Source: Bacteroidota bacterium
GTDB taxonomy: Bacteria; Bacteroidota; Bacteroidia; Cytophagales; Cytophagaceae
Direction of reading: 5' to 3'
NCBI GenBank assembly: GCA_023428135.1
Contig: JAEYZG010000058.1
Coordinates: 18,071-82,070, forward strand
Length of the DNA: 64,000 nt
The notes below the pieces were generated by a model. It did not search any database. It had not been told where the DNA came from and saw nothing but the letters and a program-made list of their open reading frames with translations. The position numbers were made by a program, and so were the translations under genes. Shown piece by piece: positions 1 through 8,661 of the stretch; the first letter of the stretch is position 1; each line of letters opens with the position of its first letter.

Positions 1-650
1 GTTTTATCAAGGTTTTCAATGCCTGCATTGACATTAAATAACTGATAGACCTGTTTTATATCTTGAAACTTCAATAGATTCTCATCACCACCATAATAGT
101 TGAATCTCATTCTGGAATACCCAATACCTCCACTGATTACCTGATTTGAGGTAAAATATTTACCATAGGCTTCTGCCAGATTATCACTCATGCCTGATAG
201 GGATTTGCCGACTGGACCATTTTTGGATGAGTAATGCTTATAATGAAGGCCGTAAAGATATTTCTCACTCCTCTTGCTGTTTATAAAAGCTTCCAGATAA
301 GGCGTACCATAATTACCGAAACCTGCTTTCACATAATTGCCATAAAACTTCTTTAAAGGTTCATCCGGCATCATGAGCAATTTTATCTTGCTAGGAAGGC
401 TAGGTAAATTTAATTTCACCTCCTCAAGCTTATACTCCTGAGGCTTGGCCGGAGGTGTCTTCACATCAAAATGGACCTTCTCAAAGTTTCTGTTCGCTTC
501 CGGCAGATCAAGCTTCCTTTCTTTTTCTATGATTACGACCTTGTCTTCAATTTCGCCCTGACCAAAAGCAGTGTTAAAAAATGAAACAGCAACAGCAGAA
601 ATAACTGCTATTTTAAATGATCTCATAAAAGTCTTTTTTCCGTTATTCAT
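1..650 (-). CDS. Outer-membrane beta-barrel protein, partial (3' end off window)
   Basis: About 216 residues are visible; the gene continues past the left edge. The N-terminus has a basic stretch, a hydrophobic segment and a cleavage-like AFGQ, so it is exported. A charged, proline-rich linker (residues about 35-75) follows. Then come alternating hydrophobic/aromatic stretches (KAGFGNYG, YLYGLHYKHYSS, SGGIGYSRMRFNYYGG) typical of beta-barrel strands. I saw no TonB plug in the visible part. In Bacteroidota such barrels are often loosely called TonB-dependent receptors or porins; that label is family inference. The ATG at 650 overlaps the stop of the upstream TPR gene, suggesting translational coupling. 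An in-frame ATG at 626 is an alternative start just before the signal peptide core. Confidence 0.7.
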   Translation of the reverse strand, partial: MNNGKKTFMRSFKIAVISAVAVSFFNTAFGQGEIEDKVVIIEKERKLDLPEANRNFEKVHFDVKTPPAKPQEYKLEEVKLNLPSLPSKIKLLMMPDEPLKKFYGNYVKAGFGNYGTPYLEAFINSKRSEKYLYGLHYKHYSSKNGPVGKSLSGMSDNLAEAYGKYFTSNQVISGGIGYSRMRFNYYGGDENLLKFQDIKQVYQLFNVNAGIENLDK

Positions 651-3600
651 TGCTCTTTCCCTCCTGTCCTTTTTCTACCTTTTCAGTTTCTTTCTCTTTC
701 TCCTTTGATTCAAGTTCACTTAATCGCACCTTGGCTTTTTCTACAGTCTCTTTGTGAGGTGACTTTTCTATAATTGACTTCAATGTAGCTTTAGCCTGAA
801 ACAACTCGTTCAAGGCAACAAAATTTTCTGCTATAAGTAAAAATGAACGTCCGAGCCAATCATCGTAAATCGAGAAATTGTTATTCAGATCATATAAGGT
901 TTCAAGAGACTGCTTATACTTTTTGTCATTGTATTGAATCTTTGCAATGAGGTATTGAGCCTCTGCTGCATTGATATCTTTAGCAGCATTAATTGTCTGA
1001 ATGAAATGATCTACAGCTTTCTCGTTTTCTCCTTTAGCCATTGCGATCTTGCCTTGATAGAGCATCGCTTTGCTTTCTGCATCCAGTGTAGAATTACCTT
1101 GTTTCAGAATTTCAGAAGTATAATAAAGCGCAGAGTCATATTTTTGTGTATTGTAATAAGCATCTACAAGGCCAACATTTGCAATAGACCTATCTTTCTT
1201 TCCTCTTGCCTGAGAAAGCAGAATCTGATAATAATTTTTCGCTGACTGATAATCCTTATTTAAAAGACTTAGATCTGCAAGTCTTTGGATTGCTTTGTTA
1301 TAATAACTGCTTGCTCTGTCTTCAATAACTTTTTTATAATATTCAATTGCACTTTGCAATTCGTTTTGTCTGTAGTAAGACTCAGCCATATAATACTGAG
1401 CTTCTTTTACATTAGGGTTGTCGGGATTTCCGCTGATAAAAGTCAGAAATGACTGAATTGCCTGAGGGTACTTTTGATTGTTGTAAAGAGCCTTTGCGTT
1501 TTCAAATTCAAGAACTGTTAAAGAAGCTGATTCTTTATTGTCCGGATTGTATTCTTTGAACTTAGCAAGTATCGCAGGAAACTCTTCTTCTCTACCTGCT
1601 GCTGCAAGGGCTTCCTGGATTCCTTTAAGTGCATTTTGTGATTCTTCATGGGTAGGGAGATTATCTAATATGTATTGATAATCACGAATCGCTTTTTCAT
1701 AATCTTTCAGGTTAAAATATGCCGTTGCTCTTCTGCTATAGGCATATGGAGCATATGGACTCCCTGGTTTTATGCCGATCAAAGCACTGTAGGCCTTTAC
1801 AGCATCATTGTTTTCACCTGTCTGAAGCTCCAGTTGTCCTTCCTGGAATAACGCGTCATCATAGTATAAAGAATTAGGGTAACGCTTTATTACAGCCTCA
1901 AAATTTGTCTTTGCATCCAAAATCTCTCCTAAATTCATTTTTACCAGACCACGCTGATAATAGGCATAATCAATATCAGAACTCTTATCTGCAACAGCCT
2001 CATCGTAGTATTTTATTGCCTGCTCGTATTGCTTTGTTACATAATACAAATCAGCCAATCGCAGCAAAGCATCATTGTAGTTTTGTTTATTTTTATCGCC
2101 TTTTATTTTATCTACATAAGCTCTGAAATGAGGCAATGCTTTGTCAAATTGTTTGGTGTTATAATAGGCATATCCTATTCCATATCTTGACTTCAGATAA
2201 TATTCGTTATCATCTTTACTATTGGTAAATACAGCAGCATAAGCATTTATGGCTGCATTATAATCTTTCAGGTATGATAAAGCTTCACCTTTCCAGAAGT
2301 TTGCATAAATCACATAATCCTTATTAATAGGATATTCCAATGACCTGTTAAACATATCAATTGCTTCCTGAAAGTTGTTATTATTCAACAGCTCGGTTCC
2401 TTTCAAAAAAGTTACAATTTGATAGGTAGCATTTATTCTAAGGCTTCTGGATTTAAGACCTTCGATGTATGAGATTGCATCAGAGTAGTCTTTGGTTTTT
2501 AATAATGACTCACTAAGTATTTCTGTTGCTTCTGGAACATGGGTGCTTGTAGGATAATTCTTCAAAAATTCTTTTAAGGCTGGAATTGCTTCAGTATATC
2601 TTTCAAGATCAAAATTTACTTTGCCATAATTAAATAAAGCTTCTTTCTGAATATCCTTGTTAAGATTACTTTTTCTAGCCTGATTAAAAGCCGTAACAGC
2701 GAAGTCTTTCTTTCCGGTTTGTAAATAAGAAACCCCAAGATAATATGCACTTGCCTGGGAGATGGAGTCATTACCTATTGCCAGTCCTTTAAAGTTTTCA
2801 GCAGCATCCTCATATTGTCCATTCTTGAATTGAGAATAGGATAATCTGTATTGAATCTCAGGATTTGCTTTTACCTTAGCTGTGCGGATGTATTTAGAAA
2901 AATTCTCCTCAGCTTTCTTATAATCTTCTTTTCTAAAATAAGCCTCACCTGTCAACAGGTAAAATTCATCTGCGTTCTGAATGTCCTGCTTACTGTTTGT
3001 AACAGTTCCTGCATATGCTATCAACTGGTCCAGCTCGCCCTTTTTATAATAGATATTTACTATCATATACGGCACTAACGGTTTATATGAATCGTTTTCC
3101 TCTGCTTTCTTTAAATCAGCTAAAGCGGCATCATATTCACCATTTCTGAACTCAAGATAACCGGCATAGTAACTGGCAGCATAAGTATACTTGTGCTTTC
3201 CTCCCTTGATTTTATTAAACAGCGGAGCTGCTTTATCAAAAGCTTTCACATTTAAATAGGAATAAGCCAGTTTAAAATTAGCATCAAGCTGCTGCTCTTC
3301 ATTCAGATTATCATGATTTACCTTTTCAAAATATTGTATTGCTTTCTCATACTTCTTGCCGTTATAATAGAAAGTAGCAAGATCAAAATGAGCTAGAGAA
3401 GCCTTTGCGTGATATGGATATTTTGAAATGAATTGCTTGTAGAGCGGTTCTGCATCAGGATTAAAGAGGTTCAAGGCAGAAAAGGCTATATAATATTCTG
3501 CATCTATGGTTTTCAGGTCATTTATTCCCTGACCTACGTATTTCTCAAATGCATTGCGGGCGGCGGCATATTTTTCTTTATCTAAAAGCTCCACCCCGTC

Positions 3601-3702
3601 TCTGAATAACTGGTCATAAGAAACTTTGACCATTGTATTCTGAGCACTCATAAAAAGAGGAGTCAGGAGTATAAAAGAAAAAATTAAAAGTTTTTTCAGC
3701 AT
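643..3702 (-). CDS. Large exported tetratricopeptide-repeat protein
   Basis: The 1019-residue product begins with a signal peptide ending near MSAQ (residues 1-21). The rest is almost entirely 34-residue helical TPR-like units, with recurrent Y-x-x-A-I-x-x-F/Y, A-x-Y-x-x-G and N-Y/P-x-S signatures. It ends in a charged Lys/Glu tail rich in KEKE. TPR arrays bind other proteins; in Bacteroidota such ybgF/BamD-like periplasmic arrays are commonly linked to envelope assembly, but no specific role can be assigned here. Its stop overlaps the start of the downstream barrel gene (1-650), so the two products are probably made together and may form a periplasm/outer-membrane pair. The gene is about 130 bp downstream of holA, with an AT-rich palindrome between them. 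Confidence 0.85.
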   Translation of the reverse strand: MLKKLLIFSFILLTPLFMSAQNTMVKVSYDQLFRDGVELLDKEKYAAARNAFEKYVGQGINDLKTIDAEYYIAFSALNLFNPDAEPLYKQFISKYPYHAKASLAHFDLATFYYNGKKYEKAIQYFEKVNHDNLNEEQQLDANFKLAYSYLNVKAFDKAAPLFNKIKGGKHKYTYAASYYAGYLEFRNGEYDAALADLKKAEENDSYKPLVPYMIVNIYYKKGELDQLIAYAGTVTNSKQDIQNADEFYLLTGEAYFRKEDYKKAEENFSKYIRTAKVKANPEIQYRLSYSQFKNGQYEDAAENFKGLAIGNDSISQASAYYLGVSYLQTGKKDFAVTAFNQARKSNLNKDIQKEALFNYGKVNFDLERYTEAIPALKEFLKNYPTSTHVPEATEILSESLLKTKDYSDAISYIEGLKSRSLRINATYQIVTFLKGTELLNNNNFQEAIDMFNRSLEYPINKDYVIYANFWKGEALSYLKDYNAAINAYAAVFTNSKDDNEYYLKSRYGIGYAYYNTKQFDKALPHFRAYVDKIKGDKNKQNYNDALLRLADLYYVTKQYEQAIKYYDEAVADKSSDIDYAYYQRGLVKMNLGEILDAKTNFEAVIKRYPNSLYYDDALFQEGQLELQTGENNDAVKAYSALIGIKPGSPYAPYAYSRRATAYFNLKDYEKAIRDYQYILDNLPTHEESQNALKGIQEALAAAGREEEFPAILAKFKEYNPDNKESASLTVLEFENAKALYNNQKYPQAIQSFLTFISGNPDNPNVKEAQYYMAESYYRQNELQSAIEYYKKVIEDRASSYYNKAIQRLADLSLLNKDYQSAKNYYQILLSQARGKKDRSIANVGLVDAYYNTQKYDSALYYTSEILKQGNSTLDAESKAMLYQGKIAMAKGENEKAVDHFIQTINAAKDINAAEAQYLIAKIQYNDKKYKQSLETLYDLNNNFSIYDDWLGRSFLLIAENFVALNELFQAKATLKSIIEKSPHKETVEKAKVRLSELESKEKEKETEKVEKGQEGKSNE

Positions 3703-3755
3703 AGTGCCTTATTTAATAAAACCAATATGAATTTTTAAAGCGTAAACGGTATTAT

Positions 3756-3789
3756 TTCAATTTTTATTTTTGTAAAAATAAAAATTGAA
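3756..3789. repeat. AT-rich perfect inverted repeat between holA and the TPR gene
   Basis: Two 16-base arms, perfectly complementary, are separated by two bases. The arms are almost pure A/T, read as a hairpin on either strand, and lie 44 bases after the holA stop. It could be a weak terminator for holA or a protein-binding palindrome. The low GC of the stem makes an efficient intrinsic terminator unlikely. Confidence 0.5.
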
Positions 3790-3833
3790 TCTGATCATTA
3801 AAATTAAAAACGGATTAATTACCTGTTTTTGAA

Positions 3834-4856
3834 TTAGTGCAGAATTTTAAAAACAAGTTCTTTCAAAATATCCCCCTCTCCAACACTCACATTATCGACT
3901 CCTTTTAACATCAGATCTGCCTGACGAATGTAATGAATGATGTTAATGACCTTTTGCGGAGGATAACTCTTGGCCGCAGCAATATAGTCTTTAACAAAGA
4001 ATGGATTCACTCCCAGCAACTTTGCAAGCCCTCCTTCGGACTTATCTTCGGCAGCATGAATCATGAGAACCTTCGTATAGAAATTGAACAAAGTAACAAT
4101 TATTGGAATTGCCGGATTGCTTTTAGGATCAGCCTCAAAATATTTAAGGATCCGGTTAGCTTTAAGAACATCTCTCTTAATTAAAGTATTCTGAAGCTCA
4201 AATACATTGTACTCTTTGCTAATCCCAACATACTTCTCAACAAGAGCTTCATCTATGACTACCTTTTCCTTTAAATTGATAAGAAGCTTGTCTATTTCAT
4301 TGGCAATCCTGCTCAGGTTGTTACCAATATACTCGCTGATCATGCCCGCAGCTCTTGGGTTAACCTTAAATCCTTTATCAGTAAAATATCCTTCTACCCA
4401 TTCCGGAATTTTGTTATCATAAAGCTTTTTGGAATTGACGAATACAGTATGTTTTTCAAGACTTTTACCAATTGCTTTTCTGCCATCAACAGTTTTATAT
4501 TTATGGCAAAACACTAACACCGTTGATGCCAGAGGATTCTGAATATAGGCATCAAGTAGCTTATCTCCCGCTTCTTTACCCAAATCAGAAATTTCCTGAG
4601 CTTCTTTTACGATAACAACCTGCTTATCAGAAAACATAGGAAACTTTCTTGCATTTTGCATTACAGTACTGATGTTAACATCTTTACCATACAAAATTGT
4701 CTGATTAAAGCCTTTCTCTGATTCATTAAGACAGTTTTTCTCAATAAAATCAGAGATTGTGTCTATGAAATAAGGCTCTTCTCCTTGCAGAAAATAAACC
4801 GGAGCATATTTCCCGTTTTTAAGATCTTTAATTACACTCTCAGGACTTACAGCCAC
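3834..4856 (-). CDS. holA: DNA polymerase III subunit delta
   Basis: The 340-residue length matches HolA. The N-terminus (VYFLQGEEPYFID) is the typical start of the delta ATPase-like fold. The middle contains the usual FPMFSDKQVVIVKEAQ stretch and the C-terminal helical collar contains NVFELQNTLIKRD. Delta opens the beta sliding clamp as part of the gamma/tau clamp-loader complex during replication; it binds no ATP itself, and no Walker A is present. The gene is divergent from tyrS, with 137 bp between the two starts. The start MAVSPESVIKDLKNG is the expected one. Confidence 0.93.
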   Translation of the reverse strand: MAVSPESVIKDLKNGKYAPVYFLQGEEPYFIDTISDFIEKNCLNESEKGFNQTILYGKDVNISTVMQNARKFPMFSDKQVVIVKEAQEISDLGKEAGDKLLDAYIQNPLASTVLVFCHKYKTVDGRKAIGKSLEKHTVFVNSKKLYDNKIPEWVEGYFTDKGFKVNPRAAGMISEYIGNNLSRIANEIDKLLINLKEKVVIDEALVEKYVGISKEYNVFELQNTLIKRDVLKANRILKYFEADPKSNPAIPIIVTLFNFYTKVLMIHAAEDKSEGGLAKLLGVNPFFVKDYIAAAKSYPPQKVINIIHYIRQADLMLKGVDNVSVGEGDILKELVFKILH

Positions 4857-4967
4857 GATCTGAATATTTTATTTTAACTGTTAAAGTTAAGTAATTTTTA
4901 ATAACAGAGCCTAAATTATTATTATGACATTTACTGTTTGGCCACTTCAGGAATCAATTGATTTTCC

Positions 4968-4975
4968 TATCTTTG
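4968..4975 (+). promoter_or_regulatory. Bacteroidota-type -7 box upstream of tyrS
   Basis: TATCTTTG matches the TAnnTTTG consensus of the Bacteroidota housekeeping sigma factor. It lies 18 bases before the tyrS ATG, implying a very short leader. The nearest TTTG (4937-4940) is 27 bases away, longer than the usual 17-23, so only the -7 element is convincing. Confidence 0.45.
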
Positions 4976-4993
4976 CGGTCTTTTAATATCTGA

Positions 4994-6274
4994 ATGATGA
5001 AAAATTTTGTTGAAGAACTTAAATGGAGAGGCATGGTGCACGATATCATGCCAGGGACGGAAGAACTTCTGAATAAAGGAATTACAGCGGGTTACATAGG
5101 TTTTGATCCTACTGCATCGTCACTTACAGTAGGTAATCTTGTTCAGGTGATGATCCTTGTTCACTTTCAAAACGCAGGTCATAAACCTGTTGCTCTGGTT
5201 GGAGGTGCTACCGGAATGATCGGAGATCCAAGCGGTAAGTCGGAAGAGCGCAAACTGCTATCGGAAGAAACGCTAACTCATAATCAGAACTGTGTAAAAA
5301 AACAGCTGTCGAAGTTTCTTTCTTTTACAGGGGAAAATGCCGCAGAGGTAGTTAACAACTATGACTGGTTTAAAGATTTTAGTTTTATAGGCTTTTTAAG
5401 AGATGTTGGAAAACATCTGACCGTTAATTACATGATGTCGAAAGAGTCTGTAAAGAAGAGACTTGAAACCGGTATTTCTTTTACTGAGTTTTCTTACCAG
5501 TTGCTTCAAGGCTATGATTACCTTCACTTATACAAGAATAAAAACTGCCGTCTTCAAATGGGAGGTTCTGATCAGTGGGGCAATATTACTGCAGGAACTG
5601 AACTTGTAAGAAGAATGGAAGGAGGAGAAGCTTTTGCATTGACCACCCCTTTACTGACTAAAGCGGATGGTACCAAGTTTGGAAAGTCTGAAGGAGGTAA
5701 TATCTGGTTAGATCCTGCGATGACCTCCCCTTATAAGTTTTATCAGTTTTGGCTTAATAGTGCTGATGATGATGCCAAAAAATTCATTAGAATTTTCACA
5801 TTAAAGACTAAAGAAGATATAGAAGCATTGGAGAAAGAGCATGAAACTGCTCCTCATTTGAGAATACTTCAAAAGGCTTTGGCTGAAGAAATAACAACAC
5901 GTGTACATTCCAAAGAGGATTATATTACCGCTGTTAAAGCTTCCGAAATACTATTCGGCAAGTCTACAACAGAAGATCTTGAAAGTCTGGATGAAGACAC
6001 ACTATTGTCAGTATTTGAAGGGGTACCTCAGGTAGAAATAACTAAAGATTTGCTGGCAGAAACACCTACTATTACAGATTTACTTTCAGTTGCTACCGGA
6101 AATGTAATTTTCACATCTAAAGGAGAGGCAAGAAAAATGATAACAGGTGGTGGGGTAAGTATTAATAAAATAAAAATCGAGTCGGAACAACGGATTGATT
6201 ATAAATTACTTCAGGACAAATATCTGCTTATTCAAAAAGGAAAGAAAAATTATTTCCTTTTAAAAGTAAATTAA
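4994..6274 (+). CDS. tyrS: Tyrosyl-tRNA synthetase
   Basis: The 426-residue product attaches tyrosine to tRNA-Tyr in the cytoplasm. The start MMKNFVEELKWRGMVHDIMPG is typical of Bacteroidota TyrRS. The Rossmann core has GFDPTA (Thr40), the TyrRS ALVGGATGMIGDPSGKSEER stretch, QMGGSDQWGN for tyrosine/tRNA recognition, and KFGKS as the KMSKS-loop equivalent. A C-terminal S4-like RNA-binding domain (about residues 355-426) is present. The class I HIGH signature (residues 45-48) reads Thr-Val-Gly-Asn, so the first histidine is replaced. The gene stands alone and is followed by a strong hairpin terminator. Confidence 0.96.
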   Translation: MMKNFVEELKWRGMVHDIMPGTEELLNKGITAGYIGFDPTASSLTVGNLVQVMILVHFQNAGHKPVALVGGATGMIGDPSGKSEERKLLSEETLTHNQNCVKKQLSKFLSFTGENAAEVVNNYDWFKDFSFIGFLRDVGKHLTVNYMMSKESVKKRLETGISFTEFSYQLLQGYDYLHLYKNKNCRLQMGGSDQWGNITAGTELVRRMEGGEAFALTTPLLTKADGTKFGKSEGGNIWLDPAMTSPYKFYQFWLNSADDDAKKFIRIFTLKTKEDIEALEKEHETAPHLRILQKALAEEITTRVHSKEDYITAVKASEILFGKSTTEDLESLDEDTLLSVFEGVPQVEITKDLLAETPTITDLLSVATGNVIFTSKGEARKMITGGGVSINKIKIESEQRIDYKLLQDKYLLIQKGKKNYFLLKVN

Positions 6275-6280
6275 AAAAAC

Positions 6281-6308
6281 AAAAGTCCCGGAATTCGGGA
6301 CTTTTATT
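6281..6308. terminator. Bidirectional terminator between tyrS and a convergent gene
   Basis: A perfect palindrome, AAAAGTCCCG-GAATT-CGGGACTTTT, is flanked by A- and T-runs on opposite sides. It can end tyrS on the plus strand and the 149-residue protein gene on the minus strand. Confidence 0.85.
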
Positions 6309-6310
6309 TT

Positions 6311-6760
6311 TTAGTGACCAGCTTCAGCTTTCTTTATAATCTCTTCAAAAAACATAATAGACCAGATAATATTGCCTTTATCTGCATATGGAATTATATC
6401 ATCTAAGGTATTTTGTACTGCAACAAGGTAGGTTCCTTTATTTTTCACTTCTTTCTCAACGTGCTCAAGATTCAAAGGTGTTTCAGGAATCCCCATTTCT
6501 TTCAGAGTCGCTCCTGGCTTAGATTGTAATGCCAGATAAGGAACAACTTCTGTAAGGATTTTAATTCTTTCCATGTATAGCTGAGTAAGCTCTAGTTTTC
6601 CAAGACCTTTCAACTCATCTTCGGTATGGTATTTAGTCAGTTTCGCATCAGCACTTACATAAGTATAAGATGATGATTTTGATTTTGATTTGTCGTTCTG
6701 TGCGGAAACGGATGAAATTGCAATATAAGCTAGGGCGGCAATTATAAAATGTTTCTTCAT
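6311..6760 (-). CDS. Small secreted protein of unknown function
   Basis: I do not recognise this 149-residue family. It has a clear signal peptide (MKKHFIIAALAYIAISSVSAQ) followed by a Ser/Lys/Tyr-rich linker (about residues 22-36). The mature part (about residues 37-149) looks mainly helical, with ELKGLGKLELTQLYMERIKILTEVVPYLAL as its best-defined helix region. There are no cysteines and no lipobox, so it is probably soluble in the periplasm or secreted. It converges on tyrS and is monocistronic. Confidence 0.7.
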   Translation of the reverse strand: MKKHFIIAALAYIAISSVSAQNDKSKSKSSSYTYVSADAKLTKYHTEDELKGLGKLELTQLYMERIKILTEVVPYLALQSKPGATLKEMGIPETPLNLEHVEKEVKNKGTYLVAVQNTLDDIIPYADKGNIIWSIMFFEEIIKKAEAGH

Positions 6761-6926
6761 ATCCTAAGATTGGATTTTTTTGCTTATCAAATATCCTAAT
6801 AATTCACTTTTAATTCAAATAAAAACTGAAAAAATCCAAAACCTATAATTATTCAATACAGGCTGGATTGGATAATAACTGTAATATAAACTTTACTTTT
6901 TTAAATAATAAAAATTTACTCGTTTA

Positions 6927-7703
6927 CTAAGGTTTCTGTTTTAGAAAGGTCTCTATTTTTTCATTTTTACAAATCGTTTCTAAAGCACTTTCATATCCGA
7001 TATTAAAAATTTCTTCCGCTTTACCCAAATCAAAAATTCTATATTTACACAAGGCTTGCGGTTCGATAACCAAATCACAATAATCTTTCCTTGGTTTGAC
7101 GTTACAACCAACTGCCAGATTAAAAGTTCTTTCCACCATCGATTTTATGGATGTAACTTCAAAACTGGGATTATTAGGATTCACGTGAGCGCCAATCAGG
7201 AAATCCACTTTACCAATAAGAGGTTCAACGGGCAAATTATTAATAACTCCCCCATCAACAAGTCTTTTTTCGCCATAAACAAAAGGAGCAAAAAGCAATG
7301 GAATACAAGCAGATGCAAGTATTGGCTCAATCAGATTTCCACTGTCAAAATATATAGTTTTCCCTTCTTTTAAATCGGCTGCGGATATAAATAGCTTTAT
7401 TTTAAGTTCTTCAAAAGTCAGACAAGGAAGATAAAGTTTATAAATTGGAATCAGCCTTTGCATATTTAAGAGTCCAAATTTGCTCCAGGCTGGTCTGAAA
7501 TACTTAAACATTCTGGGTTTTAAAAGTGTCGCAAGAATTTGCTCAGGTTTCAGTCCTGCAGCATATAATGCTCCGACAATTGCTCCTGAACTTACACCAG
7601 AAATCATATCTGGCTTTAATCCTTTTTCCTCTAATGCCTTTAAAATTCCAAGATGAGCAATCCCCCTTGCTCCTCCGCCGGAAAGTGTCAATCCGATTTT
7701 CAT
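6927..7703 (-). CDS. Patatin-like phospholipase, RssA/YchK type
   Basis: The 258-residue product is a predicted lipid acyl hydrolase. The oxyanion-hole motif GGGARG lies at residues 9-14. The nucleophile elbow GVSSG places the catalytic Ser at 38. The dyad Asp is D150 in DGG. There is no signal peptide, so it is probably cytoplasmic or membrane associated. Its ATG directly abuts the stop of the upstream metallo-hydrolase gene (7704), so the pair is very likely an operon. The natural substrate cannot be told from sequence. Confidence 0.9.
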   Translation of the reverse strand: MKIGLTLSGGGARGIAHLGILKALEEKGLKPDMISGVSSGAIVGALYAAGLKPEQILATLLKPRMFKYFRPAWSKFGLLNMQRLIPIYKLYLPCLTFEELKIKLFISAADLKEGKTIYFDSGNLIEPILASACIPLLFAPFVYGEKRLVDGGVINNLPVEPLIGKVDFLIGAHVNPNNPSFEVTSIKSMVERTFNLAVGCNVKPRKDYCDLVIEPQALCKYRIFDLGKAEEIFNIGYESALETICKNEKIETFLKQKP

Positions 7704-8549
7704 TTATAACACTTCTTTTAATTTAAATGTATCTTTTACTCTAAATCCCTTTTCAGTTTCCTGAACAGTACAGCACTCATGTATAGAGTCATGCTCCAGA
7801 AAGATGATGTAATCTTTGCTAATTGCATCTGTAAAAAAGAGTTCCTTTTCCTGCATTGAAATCAATGGTCGAGTATCATAGGCCATGATATAAGGAATAG
7901 GAATATGCCCAACAGAAGGTAACAGATCTGCAGCAAAAACTAATTTCTTTCCCTTATAATCTATAATTGGAATCATCTGCTTGTCTGTATGTCCGTCTAC
8001 AAATAAAAAATCAATCGACCTGAAAGGTGTCTCCTCTCTGATCCCTACAAATTCTAGTTTTCCACTCTCCCGTAAAGGAAATATATTTTCTTTTAAAAAA
8101 CTGGCCTTTTCTCGCGCATTGGGAATTGAGGCCCATTTCCAATGATCTTCATTAGACCAATAAACGGCATTTTTAAAAGTCGGTTCTATTTTCGTTCTAT
8201 CTTTATTATATACAGTAGCTCCTCCGCAATGATCAAAATGTAAATGGGTCAGTATCACATCTGTAATATCATTTTCAGAAAAACCTGCCTTATGAATAGA
8301 TTTAACCAGAGTATCTTCACCATGCAAATAATAATGGCGTAAAAAATTATCATCCTGTTTATCTCCAATTCCAGTATCTATTAATATGAGTTTATTCCCA
8401 TCTTCTATAAGAAGGCAACGCATAGCCCAGGTGCATAAATTTTTATCATCAGCCGGATTAGTTTTTTGCCAAAGAGTTTTAGGTACTACGCCAAACATAG
8501 CTCCACCATCAAGCTTAAAAAATCCTGTATTTATTACGTGTAAATTCAT
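7704..8549 (-). CDS. Metallo-beta-lactamase-fold hydrolase
   Basis: This 281-residue protein carries the zinc-binding motif THLHFDHCGG, giving His102, His104, Asp106 and His107. Further metal-ligand candidates lie in DGHTDKQ (about residue 190), FAADLL and EHDSIHEC near the C-terminus. The arrangement resembles the lactonase/alkylsulfatase-like group that includes AHL lactonases, but several other hydrolases share it, so the substrate is open. No signal peptide is seen. It is first in a two-gene unit with the patatin. Confidence 0.88.
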   Translation of the reverse strand: MNLHVINTGFFKLDGGAMFGVVPKTLWQKTNPADDKNLCTWAMRCLLIEDGNKLILIDTGIGDKQDDNFLRHYYLHGEDTLVKSIHKAGFSENDITDVILTHLHFDHCGGATVYNKDRTKIEPTFKNAVYWSNEDHWKWASIPNAREKASFLKENIFPLRESGKLEFVGIREETPFRSIDFLFVDGHTDKQMIPIIDYKGKKLVFAADLLPSVGHIPIPYIMAYDTRPLISMQEKELFFTDAISKDYIIFLEHDSIHECCTVQETEKGFRVKDTFKLKEVL

Positions 8550-8599
8550 AGATACTTTATCTAAAAAGTAATGTTATTACCGGATATTTATAAAAAACA

Positions 8600-8641
8600 A
8601 AAAGCTGTTTAGGTCCTAATTGTTTCCTAAACAGCTTTTAT
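8600..8641. terminator. Terminator downstream of accA
   Basis: A long stem, AAAAGCTGTTTAGG paired with CCTAAACAGCTTTT, has a short loop and is flanked by A and T runs. It ends accA on the minus strand. Confidence 0.85.
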
Positions 8642-8661
8642 TATTTCTTCAGAAAATTGAA

